Origin: JBGTNQ01 sp038212375
GTDB lineage: Bacteria; Patescibacteriota; Minisyncoccia; Phycocordibacterales; Zambryskibacteraceae
Direction: 5' to 3'
Assembly (NCBI GenBank): GCA_038212375.1
Contig: JBBQUO010000025.1
Location: forward strand, 1 to 8,768
DNA length: 8,768 bases
A program made the position numbers and the translations under genes. The first letter of the stretch is position 1; every line of letters begins with the position of its first letter. Of this stretch, positions 1 to 6,032 are shown piece by piece. Below the pieces are notes generated by a model. It saw only the letters and a program-made list of their open reading frames with translations, did not search any database and had not been told where the DNA came from.

Positions 1-1
1 A

Positions 2-175
2 AAAGATGTTATCAAGAAAATTATCGATAAAAACGGTCCACTTCCAAAAGATAAGATTATTGAAAAAGTTCTCAAGGAGCGTTACGTAAAGGAAAATACA
101 ATTCTTGTAAACTTACAAAATCCTAAATTTTTCCGAAAAGATAAAGAGGGAAGATACCATATCGCAGAAAAGTAA
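2..175 (+). CDS. C-terminal fragment with a HARE-HTH-like winged-helix domain (possible sigma-like factor)
   Basis: Only the last 57 codons are in the window; the start lies to the left. The peptide has the pattern of the HARE-HTH winged helix: a helix with IIDKNGPLPKDKII, then KENTILVNLQNPKFF in the recognition-helix position, then the wing strand GRYHIAEK at the very end. This domain occurs in the RNA polymerase delta subunit and, in CPR bacteria, at the C-terminus of sigma-70-like or sigma-like HTH proteins. The likely role is therefore DNA binding in transcription. Nothing of the catalytic or sigma part is visible, so sigma factor is an inference from the usual CPR architecture; delta-like or restriction-associated HARE proteins remain possible. 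The gene ends in TAA and is followed at once by a terminator, so it closes a transcription unit. Confidence 0.6.
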   Translation, partial: KDVIKKIIDKNGPLPKDKIIEKVLKERYVKENTILVNLQNPKFFRKDKEGRYHIAEK

Positions 176-179
176 CACG

Positions 180-202
180 AAGTCCCCGTCAGGGGATTTT
201 TT
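180..202 (+). terminator. Rho-independent terminator after the winged-helix gene
   Basis: A hairpin with TCCCC (183-187) paired to GGGGA (192-196) around the loop GTCA, extended by one G-U and two A-T pairs below, runs straight into six T residues (197-202). It begins 5 bases after the TAA at 173-175. It is the only convincing intrinsic terminator in the window. Confidence 0.85.
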
Positions 203-219
203 GTTACACAATTGTGGGT

Positions 220-225
220 TACAAT
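220..225 (+). promoter_or_regulatory. -10 element TACAAT for the membrane protein gene
   Basis: TACAAT matches the TATAAT consensus at five of six positions and ends 7 bases before the ATG at 233, so transcription would begin at or next to the start codon. It lies just past the upstream terminator, where a new promoter is needed. The only -35 candidate is the T-rich TTTTTG at 198-203 (16-base spacer), which is weak and overlaps the terminator T-run. Confidence 0.55.
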
Positions 226-232
226 ACTCTGT

Positions 233-1471
233 ATGATTGAATCGTTTATCGCACTATTTGAGCAACCCGAGGTTCTTGCCTCTGTAAGAATTTTTTTTCA
301 CTTTACATGGCTATGGCTACCCATCATTCTTGGTTCAGGATTTTATGAAATATGGATACGCTATATCCGTACCAAATACATAAAAGAGCAAGGAGGAATT
401 CTTCTTGAGCTCAAGTTACCAAAAGAAGTACTCAAATCTCCGGTTGCTATGGAAATTATCCTCGGAGCACTTTCTCAACCTGGAGTAGGATCTTACCTTG
501 ATGTGTACCTGAAAGGTAGAATTCGCCCTTGGTTTTCTCTAGAGCTTGTATCTCTTGGCGGATATGTACACTTTTTCATATGGACACAAAAAAAATGGAA
601 GAATCTGATTGAAGCACAGATCTACGCACAATTTCCTTCCGTAGAAGTATATGAAGTGCCAGATTATGCACTTGGACTTCAGTATGACTCGGCTATTAAT
701 ACGATGTGGGGCATGCAGCTTTCACTTACAAAAGCTGATGCATATCCGATTAAAACCTATGTTGAATACGGTCTCGCAGATGATCCTAAGGAAGAGTTTA
801 AAGTCGATCCGATCACTACAGTTCTCGAATTTCTCGGAAGTCTTAAGCCTGCTGATCAAGTATGGATTCAGATATTGATCCAAGCTCACAAGAAAGAAGA
901 CTTGAAAGATCTTCGAGTTACAGTAAAACCAAACTGGAAAAAGGATGTCGAAAATGAAATAAAAAAGGTAGTAAAAGAGCAAGGTATATCAGCGCCCGAA
1001 GAAGGGAAAAATCCATCTCTTTCATCTCTGAGCGATACACAAAAAGAAGTTATCAAGTCGATGCAGAGAAATCTTTCAAAGCCTGCATTTGAAACTGCAA
1101 TCAGGGCTATCTATATTGCACCGAAGGATTTATATAATGGTGGAAATATTGGAAGTCTAACGAGTGTGTTTAAACAATTTGGTTCTGAGTCACTCAATGG
1201 TTTTAAGCCAGGGTTTACTACCGGATTTGATTATCCTTGGCAAGATTTTAAAGGAAAGAAAACCGAAAAAATAAAGCAAAAGCTCTTCGATGCATATCGT
1301 AAACGTTCATTTTTTTATCTTCCTTATAAGCATTTTAAAACTAAACCATTTATCCTTACCACAGAAGAACTTGCGACACTCTTTCATTTCCCAGGTGGAG
1401 TTGCAGCTACACCAACTCTCGATCGTACTCAGTCTCGAAAGGCAGAACCGCCTTCAAATTTGCCTTTGTAA
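233..1471 (+). CDS. Membrane-anchored CPR protein resembling the pre-ATPase part of VirD4/TraD-like coupling proteins
   Basis: 412 residues from ATG 233; the frame is open back to a TTG at 212, but the -10 box at 220-225 would then lie inside the gene, so ATG 233 is preferred. One hydrophobic segment (about residues 19-41, rich in F, W, L and I) ends in basic residues, giving a short N-terminus, one membrane pass and a large cytoplasmic domain. The soluble part carries LPKEVLKSPVAMEI (62-75), RPWFSLELVS (98-107), EAQIYAQFPSVEVYEV (127-142), DPKEEFKVDPI (184-194), FDYPWQD (332-338) and, near the end, TEELATLFHFPGG (377-389) and AEPPSNLP (404-411). I recognise these as a widespread CPR family, probably the one called DUF8128. 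ELATLFHFP recalls the ELA-x-LWHLP element that precedes the P-loop in VirD4/TraD-like DNA-transfer ATPases. No Walker A or B motif is present, so this protein cannot be the motor itself. Biochemical function is unknown. It sits upstream of mltG. Confidence 0.65.
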   Translation: MIESFIALFEQPEVLASVRIFFHFTWLWLPIILGSGFYEIWIRYIRTKYIKEQGGILLELKLPKEVLKSPVAMEIILGALSQPGVGSYLDVYLKGRIRPWFSLELVSLGGYVHFFIWTQKKWKNLIEAQIYAQFPSVEVYEVPDYALGLQYDSAINTMWGMQLSLTKADAYPIKTYVEYGLADDPKEEFKVDPITTVLEFLGSLKPADQVWIQILIQAHKKEDLKDLRVTVKPNWKKDVENEIKKVVKEQGISAPEEGKNPSLSSLSDTQKEVIKSMQRNLSKPAFETAIRAIYIAPKDLYNGGNIGSLTSVFKQFGSESLNGFKPGFTTGFDYPWQDFKGKKTEKIKQKLFDAYRKRSFFYLPYKHFKTKPFILTTEELATLFHFPGGVAATPTLDRTQSRKAEPPSNLPL

Positions 1472-1483
1472 TTAGCTTTTTCG

Positions 1484-1497
1484 TATAGACAAATACT
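1484..1497 (+). promoter_or_regulatory. Possible weak promoter for mltG
   Basis: Two overlapping candidates lie in the 34-base gap. TATAGA (1484-1489) has TTGCCT at 1460-1465 as a possible -35 with an 18-base spacer. AATACT (1492-1497) ends 8 bases before ATG 1506, the spacing seen at other genes here. Each matches the -10 consensus at only four of six positions. Co-transcription with the upstream gene is equally plausible. No Shine-Dalgarno sequence precedes the ATG. Confidence 0.3.
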
Positions 1498-1505
1498 CAA
1501 TACGT

Positions 1506-2429
1506 ATGAATCTACCGTCATATAGTGAAATATTTCGAAAACTACAACTATCGAAAGAATCTAAGATAGTATTTCCTTTTCTTTTTGTCATAGCACTACT
1601 TGGTCTTATGCAGATATTCTTGTGGTCAGCCCCGAGTAATTTTAAGTCAAACGTATTTGTAGAAATTCCCGCTGGCTCCACAATATCTGAATCAGCAACT
1701 ATATTGCATGACGCACAGGTACTACGCTCTCCATTTTGGTTCAAGGTTTTGAATCTCCTGTTCTACAAAAATACAAATATAAAAGCAGGTGATTATCTAT
1801 TCAAAGATCCTGTGTCTGTGACGAACGTGGCAAAGCGACTTGCGAATGGAACATTTGGCTTATCGCTCTCAAAAGTCACAATCCCAGAGGGGTATACAAA
1901 AACTCAAATTGCTGATTTATTCGTAACTAAGTTTCCACTGTTCGATAAAAATGCATTTATACAAAGTGCTCCAGAAGGATACTTGTTTCCCGATACCTAT
2001 TTCTTTTTTGAGGATGTAAAAGCAAAAGCGGTAAGTGGTCGTATGCAAGATGTATTCAATACTAAAACAGCACCACTGAAAGCTGAAGCAGCTACACTTG
2101 GAAAAAACTTTGCAAATGTTGTAATAATTGCATCTATTCTTGAAGAAGAGGTAAAAACTCTCGAAGATATGAAGCTTGTTTCTGGGATACTCTACAAGCG
2201 ATTATCTATTAGTATGCCTCTACAAGTTGATTCAGCATCTACAACCTATCAACAAAAAGGCCTACCGAGTACACCGATCTCAAATCCAGGGCTTCAAGCT
2301 CTTGATGCTGCTCTTCACCCAACAAATACAGACTATCTATACTATCTTTCAGATAGAGCAGGTAAAATCTACTACGCAAAAACCTTTGAAGATCACCAAA
2401 CAAACAGAGAAAATCATCTCGGAAAGTAG
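1506..2429 (+). CDS. mltG: MltG/YceG-type endolytic murein transglycosylase
   Basis: 307 residues. MltG cleaves nascent glycan strands in the cytoplasmic membrane and is thought to set their length, working with penicillin-binding synthases. A single membrane anchor spans about residues 21-40 with the rest outside. A LysM-like region follows (about 48-100, with VEIPAGSTISESATIL), then VTIPEGYTKTQIADLF (124-139), EGYLFPDTYFFF (157-168) and the catalytic block IIASILEEEV (207-216). By alignment from memory with E. coli MltG, Glu213 is the catalytic acid. The end has KGLPSTPISNPG (251-262), HPTNTDYLYYLSD (271-283) and the late EDHQTNRENH (295-304), all family signatures. Oddity: LQVD (239-242) is followed almost directly by TTYQQKGLP, so roughly 20-25 residues normally found between these motifs are missing. 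The catalytic Glu and flanking motifs are intact, so the protein is probably active. Start ATG 1506 leaves a short N-terminus ahead of the anchor. Confidence 0.93.
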   Translation: MNLPSYSEIFRKLQLSKESKIVFPFLFVIALLGLMQIFLWSAPSNFKSNVFVEIPAGSTISESATILHDAQVLRSPFWFKVLNLLFYKNTNIKAGDYLFKDPVSVTNVAKRLANGTFGLSLSKVTIPEGYTKTQIADLFVTKFPLFDKNAFIQSAPEGYLFPDTYFFFEDVKAKAVSGRMQDVFNTKTAPLKAEAATLGKNFANVVIIASILEEEVKTLEDMKLVSGILYKRLSISMPLQVDSASTTYQQKGLPSTPISNPGLQALDAALHPTNTDYLYYLSDRAGKIYYAKTFEDHQTNRENHLGK

Positions 2430-2451
2430 TTCTATTTTTTAGAAAGTATTG

Positions 2452-2457
2452 TATAGT
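2452..2457 (+). promoter_or_regulatory. -10 element TATAGT for mnmA
   Basis: TATAGT matches the consensus at five of six positions and ends 9 bases before the proposed GTG start at 2467. It lies inside the N-terminal extension that would arise if TTG 2449 were the start, and so argues for GTG 2467. The bases between, GTGGGCCTT, contain no good Shine-Dalgarno sequence. There is no recognisable -35 hexamer. Confidence 0.6.
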
Positions 2458-2466
2458 GTGGGCCTT

Positions 2467-3543
2467 GTGAAAGTACAGAAACAAAAAAAAACGATATTCG
2501 TTGGTTTATCAGGTGGCGTAGACTCTGCTGTTTCGGCAGCACTCTTGCAGAAGGCTGGTTACGACGTAACAGGAGTATTCATTAAGGTTTGGACACCGGA
2601 TTTTTTGCCGTGCACGTGGCGAGAGGATCGCCGTGATGCAATGCGGGTATGCGCTCATCTTGGTATCCCATTTTTCACACTAGATCTAGAAAAAGAGTAC
2701 AAGAAAGAAGTTGTGGACTATATGATCAGAGAGTATACGAAAGGAAATACCCCAAATCCTGATGTTATGTGTAATAAAGAAATAAAATTCGGTGCATTTT
2801 ATAATTTTGCCATAGCGCAAGGAGCTGATTTTGTGGCTACAGGTCACTACACTCAAATACAGAAAATTAAAGAGCATCTTGTACTCACGGAAAGTGCCGA
2901 TAAGGCAAAAGAACAAAGCTATTTTCTTTGGAATATCACTAAAGATCAACTGCCCCACATACTGTTTCCAATTGGAGGAATGGAAAAATCAGAGGTAAGG
3001 AAGCTTGCAAAAAAATTTAATCTTCCAAATGCTGAGAAAAAAGATAGCCAAGGACTCTGTTTCCTCGGTAAAGTTGATATGAAAGATTTTCTTTCTCACT
3101 TTATTAATCCAAAATCTGGATCAGTACTCAACGTGAAAGGAAAAAAAATTGGCACACATGATGGTGCAATGTTCCTTACTATTGGCCAGCGTCATGGATT
3201 TACCATACATCATGATAAATCTACATCGGGTGCGCTCTATATTGTCGGTAAAGATATTCAAAAAAATACCATTACAGTATCTGATCTTGTTGAAAGTGCT
3301 GTAACAAATAAAGAAACAGTCGAATGTACAATTTCTGATACCAATTGGCTTATTGAGCCAGAAGAAGGTAAACAGTATTCGGTCAGATTTCGATATCATC
3401 AAACACCATTGTCAGCGACGATAATTCACAGAAAGAACAAAGCTATTATTATGCTTTCAAAGTCATTTGCGTTTATCCCTACTGGGCAATCAGCGGTCAT
3501 CTACGAAAGAGAAATTCTGATTGGTGGTGGAGTTATTGTATAA
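2467..3543 (+). CDS. mnmA: tRNA-specific 2-thiouridylase MnmA
   Basis: 358 residues from GTG 2467, the usual size for the family. MnmA uses ATP to adenylate U34 in the anticodon of Lys, Glu and Gln tRNAs and inserts sulfur passed to it as a persulfide, giving 2-thiouridine. The N-terminal PP-loop SGGVDS (15-20) binds ATP. NTPNPDVMCNKEIKF (94-108) contains the first catalytic cysteine, Cys102, and DSQGLCFLGKVD (193-204) the second, Cys198. ATGHYTQ (124-130) and FLTIGQRHG (236-244) are further family motifs; the C-terminal part (about 250-358) forms the central and beta-barrel domains. WTPDFLPCTWREDRRDAMRVC (42-62, shown in two parts: WTPDFLPCTW and REDRRDAMRVC) is the variant I associate with CPR MnmA. 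The start is set by the -10 box at 2452-2457; it gives a basic N-terminus MKVQKQKK directly before the first strand. No sulfur-relay partner gene is present here. Confidence 0.96.
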   Translation: MKVQKQKKTIFVGLSGGVDSAVSAALLQKAGYDVTGVFIKVWTPDFLPCTWREDRRDAMRVCAHLGIPFFTLDLEKEYKKEVVDYMIREYTKGNTPNPDVMCNKEIKFGAFYNFAIAQGADFVATGHYTQIQKIKEHLVLTESADKAKEQSYFLWNITKDQLPHILFPIGGMEKSEVRKLAKKFNLPNAEKKDSQGLCFLGKVDMKDFLSHFINPKSGSVLNVKGKKIGTHDGAMFLTIGQRHGFTIHHDKSTSGALYIVGKDIQKNTITVSDLVESAVTNKETVECTISDTNWLIEPEEGKQYSVRFRYHQTPLSATIIHRKNKAIIMLSKSFAFIPTGQSAVIYEREILIGGGVIV

Positions 3544-3575
3544 TTATATTACAAACACACACGCTTCGTGCACTC

Positions 3576-3584
3576 TGATATACT
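3576..3584 (+). promoter_or_regulatory. Extended -10 promoter TGATATACT for the ATP-cone nuclease gene
   Basis: TATACT (3579-3584) is preceded by TGA (3576-3578), forming the TGn extended -10 element, which can work without a -35. It ends 6 bases before ATG 3591, so a transcript would start at or within a base or two of the start codon. No -35 hexamer is seen at the expected spacing, in keeping with an extended -10 promoter. Confidence 0.6.
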
Positions 3585-3590
3585 GATTCA

Positions 3591-4424
3591 ATGAGTACAG
3601 ATTCGCAGATTCATATTGTAAAAGCTGACGGAAAAAAAGAGATATTCAACTCTGTTAAGCTCGAGAATTCACTACTGCGCTCTGGTGCAGATCATGTAAC
3701 TGTTGATGAAATTGTGCACCATATTGCCATGGAGCTCAAAGACGGCATGTCCACCTCTCAAATTTACAAACATGCATTCTTTCTTCTTGAACAGAAGCAA
3801 AAGCCAATCGCTTTTAGATACTCACTTCGAAGGGCGGTTATGGATCTTGGTCCGTCAGGATTTGCATTTGAAGACTACATCGCTCATGTGCTCCGAGAAA
3901 AAGGATACGAGACTCTCACCGACCAACATGTTATGGGAACTTGTGTTGAGCACGAAATCGATGTTGTCGCTTGGAATGAAAATGAACTGATTATGGTAGA
4001 AGCAAAGTTTCACAACGAACTTGGTATCAAATCTGATCTTAAAGTCGCTCTGTATGTGAAGGCTCGTATGGATGATTTAAAAGGTATTACATACCTCTAC
4101 GGAAAAGAGCGAAAAGTGGATGAAGGATGGCTTGTTACAAATACTAAGTTTACCGAAACTGCGATCCATTACGGAGAGTGCAACGGTTTGAAGCTCATTG
4201 GTTGGAATTATCCAAATAAAGGAAGTCTACAAGATATGATTGTTGATAGCGGTCTTCATCCCATCACATGTTTAAGTACTCTTACAGGAGCTCAAAAAAA
4301 GATGTTTCTTTCTCGAGGGATCGTACTGTGCAAAAGTCTCAAAGAAGATCCTTCACTTTTGCGCTCTATTGGTTTCAACGCAGCAAAGGCAGAGCAAGTT
4401 GTAGCGGAAATTAATTCTTTGTAG
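3591..4424 (+). CDS. ATP-cone domain fused to a PD-(D/E)XK (Mrr-like) nuclease domain
   Basis: 277 residues. Residues about 7-85 match the ATP-cone, the nucleotide-sensing domain of ribonucleotide reductases and of NrdR: HIVKADGKKEIFNSVKLENS, then DGMSTSQIYKHAFFLLEQ and AFRYSLRRAV. Residues about 90-208 form a restriction-endonuclease-like fold: Glu94 in FAFEDYIAHVL, GYETL (105-109), Asp124 in HEIDVV and Glu137-Ala-Lys139 in VEAKFH give the D...E-x-K metal-binding set, and GWLVTNTKFTETAIHY (179-194) plus LIGWNYP (202-208) follow as in Mrr-type domains. Residues about 212-277 are helical and end in LLRSIGFNAAKAEQVVAEI, reminiscent of helix-hairpin-helix DNA-binding units. The family exists in other bacteria, but its biological role is not established to my knowledge. 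A reasonable inference is a DNA-cleaving enzyme gated by ATP or dATP. It is followed 44 bases later by a second nuclease gene. No membrane segment or signal peptide. Confidence 0.85.
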   Translation: MSTDSQIHIVKADGKKEIFNSVKLENSLLRSGADHVTVDEIVHHIAMELKDGMSTSQIYKHAFFLLEQKQKPIAFRYSLRRAVMDLGPSGFAFEDYIAHVLREKGYETLTDQHVMGTCVEHEIDVVAWNENELIMVEAKFHNELGIKSDLKVALYVKARMDDLKGITYLYGKERKVDEGWLVTNTKFTETAIHYGECNGLKLIGWNYPNKGSLQDMIVDSGLHPITCLSTLTGAQKKMFLSRGIVLCKSLKEDPSLLRSIGFNAAKAEQVVAEINSL

Positions 4425-4447
4425 ACTTTGTTTGGATATTTTTAATC

Positions 4448-4453
4448 TAAAAT
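4448..4453 (+). promoter_or_regulatory. Tentative -10 element TAAAAT before the DUF2779 gene
   Basis: TAAAAT matches the consensus at five of six positions but ends 15 bases before ATG 4469, further away than at the other genes. The closer CATATT (4461-4466) is only 2 bases from the ATG. Alternatively this gene is transcribed together with the preceding nuclease gene, since no terminator separates them. Confidence 0.25.
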
Positions 4454-4468
4454 TTGTTCACATATTCA

Positions 4469-6004
4469 ATGCTTTCAAAGTCAGAATACATGATGTTTCT
4501 CAAGCACCCAGCATGGCTTTGGCTTAAGAAATATGACAAAAAGATGCTCCCCGCAATTGATGAACAAACTCAAGCTCGCTTTGATGCGGGAAATGAATTT
4601 GAACAATACGCGGAAGCACTTTTTCCTAACAGTAAAAGAGTAGGCTTTTCAAACTACGCTGAGTATCTCAGTATGCCGCAAAGAACTCAAAAGGCTCTTC
4701 AAAGTGAAAGTACGCTTTTTCAAGCGCGATTTGAAAGTAAAGATCTGACTTGTATCACTGATGTCTTAAAAAAGACCGGTGAGAATGAATACGAACTCAT
4801 TGAAATAAAATCCTCCACAGACGTAAAAGATGAGCACATTACCGAGCTTGCATTCCAAATGATAGTGCTTGAAGAGGTCGGTATCCGTGTTACAAGTGCC
4901 AAGGTTGTATATGTAAACAAAGAATATGTCCGTAATGGTGCGGTTGTACCAAATGAATTTGTCATTCTTTCAGAAGATCTATTCCCACAAGTTCTAGAAA
5001 TGCTTGATGAAGTAAAAAACAGCATCTCACAAGCTCACAAAGTAATTGCGAGTAAAACTATTCCTGATATTTCTGCACGGTTTGCGGATAAGCTTGGTTT
5101 CCGTGATTGGCTCGAAGTATACAAAAAAATGAAAAGTATCGATGAACGGTACACTGTGTATGAACTCGCAGGACTCAATACAAAACTTGTAGGCTACTTC
5201 GAAGACAATGCTATTTACTATATAAGAGATATTCCAGAAGACTTTGAACTCAACAAAAAACAAGAATCACAAGTAAGAACGGTGAAAATGGATACTGTGC
5301 TTGTAGATAAAGTTGAGATTGATAGCTTTATCCATGAATTTCAGTATCCGCTGTATTTTTTTGACTATGAAACTCTCTCAGGAGTAGTGCCACCATTTGA
5401 TGGTACTAAGCCATACCAGCAAATACCATTTCAGTATTCACTGCACATTCTTGATGCTGTGCAGGGATCGCTTAGTCATAAGGAATACCTACCTAGAGAA
5501 TACGGGAATCCTGTTTTAAAGCTTATAGAGCAGATGAAAACAGATTTTGGCAACACGGGATCGATCATTACTTGGAACAAGCGTTTTGAAATAGAAAGAA
5601 ATAATGAAATTGCAGAAATGTACCCAGAGCACGCAGAATTTCTCCACAGCATAAACGATCGCATTGTTGATCTTATGATTCCATTTTGGAATGGATGGTA
5701 TGCACACAAAGATTTTCATGGAAGTGCGTCACTCAAAGCGGTGCTTCCTGTACTTGTTCCAGATCTCAGTTACAAAGCTCTCAATATTTCAACAGGGGCA
5801 ATGGTTGGAGATACCTGGACCAAACTAACCACTGGCCAAGTACCAGCAAAAAATATCGAATCAGTATTTACAGATCTACTAAAATACTGTGAACTTGATA
5901 CATTTGCAATGGTAAAGATACTGGAGGTCCTCAATGGCTCAAAATTGATTCCTGAGCAACGGGTTGAGTCTAATATGATATCCGGTCAGTCTACCTTATT
6001 TTAA
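4469..6004 (+). CDS. DUF2779-type protein: RecB/Cas4-like nuclease plus DEDD exonuclease-like domain
   Basis: 511 residues from ATG 4469; the frame is open to TTG 4454, but ATG gives the family's usual opening MLSKSEYMMFL. N-terminal part (about 1-200): a PD-(D/E)XK nuclease of the RecB/Cas4 type, with SKSEY (3-7), Asp98 in ITDV, Glu112-Ile-Lys114 in ELIEIKSS, and Gln130 in ELAFQMIVLEEVG. C-terminal part (about 290-490): an RNase H-fold exonuclease of the DEDD type, with Asp299/Glu301 in FFDYETLSG, ITWNKRFEIERNNEIAEMYP (367-386), Asp401 in RIVDLMIPFW, GSASLKAVLPVLVPDLSY (418-435) and a DEDDy-like third motif in YCELDTFAMVKI (473-484). Domain order fits the DUF2779 family, which has no settled function. 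Oddity: the position usually held by Cys-Pro after SKS is His13-Pro14, and Cys95 is the only N-terminal cysteine, so no Cas4-type iron-sulfur cluster can form. A DNA repair or defence nuclease is the likely role. It lies between another nuclease gene and alaS. Confidence 0.85.
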   Translation: MLSKSEYMMFLKHPAWLWLKKYDKKMLPAIDEQTQARFDAGNEFEQYAEALFPNSKRVGFSNYAEYLSMPQRTQKALQSESTLFQARFESKDLTCITDVLKKTGENEYELIEIKSSTDVKDEHITELAFQMIVLEEVGIRVTSAKVVYVNKEYVRNGAVVPNEFVILSEDLFPQVLEMLDEVKNSISQAHKVIASKTIPDISARFADKLGFRDWLEVYKKMKSIDERYTVYELAGLNTKLVGYFEDNAIYYIRDIPEDFELNKKQESQVRTVKMDTVLVDKVEIDSFIHEFQYPLYFFDYETLSGVVPPFDGTKPYQQIPFQYSLHILDAVQGSLSHKEYLPREYGNPVLKLIEQMKTDFGNTGSIITWNKRFEIERNNEIAEMYPEHAEFLHSINDRIVDLMIPFWNGWYAHKDFHGSASLKAVLPVLVPDLSYKALNISTGAMVGDTWTKLTTGQVPAKNIESVFTDLLKYCELDTFAMVKILEVLNGSKLIPEQRVESNMISGQSTLF

Positions 6005-6017
6005 TCGAAAAATACTA

Positions 6018-6023
6018 TATAAT
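6018..6023 (+). promoter_or_regulatory. Consensus -10 element TATAAT for alaS
   Basis: A perfect TATAAT ends 9 bases before ATG 6033 in a gap of only 28 bases. GGGCCAAAT lies between; GGG is a poor match to a Shine-Dalgarno. The -35 would fall in the last codons of the upstream gene (CTTATT at 5995-6000 is a weak candidate, 17-base spacer). Confidence 0.65.
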
Positions 6024-6032
6024 GGGCCAAAT

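Noticed and set aside
212..232. TTG 212 as start of the membrane protein gene
   Set aside because: It would place the -10 element at 220-225 inside the coding region, and ATG 233 fits both the promoter spacing and the position of the membrane segment.
1438..1467. Hairpin AAAGGC/GCCTTT at the end of the membrane protein gene as a terminator
   Set aside because: It lies within the last codons, has a large loop and no T-run directly after the stem.
2430..2444. TTCTA/TAGAA inverted repeat between mltG and mnmA
   Set aside because: Five A+T-rich pairs around a T-only loop are too weak for a terminator, and the bases overlap the expected -35 region of mnmA.
2449..2466. TTG 2449 as start of mnmA
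   Set aside because: The added six residues are outside the conserved MnmA N-terminus and overlap the TATAGT box; GTG 2467 is better placed.
3560..3570. CACG-CTT-CGTG hairpin after mnmA
   Set aside because: The stem has only four pairs and no T-run follows, so it is not a terminator; no repeat of it was seen elsewhere as an operator would suggest.
4720..5025. Minus-strand open frames such as this one and 6605-6934
   Set aside because: They lie wholly inside well-supported + strand genes, show no recognisable motif and have low-complexity, Ser/Phe-rich antisense-like translations.
3591..6004. CRISPR-Cas locus suggested by the Cas4-like domain
   Set aside because: There is no repeat-spacer array and no cas1, cas2 or effector gene nearby; the RecB/Cas4 fold here belongs to a DUF2779-type protein.
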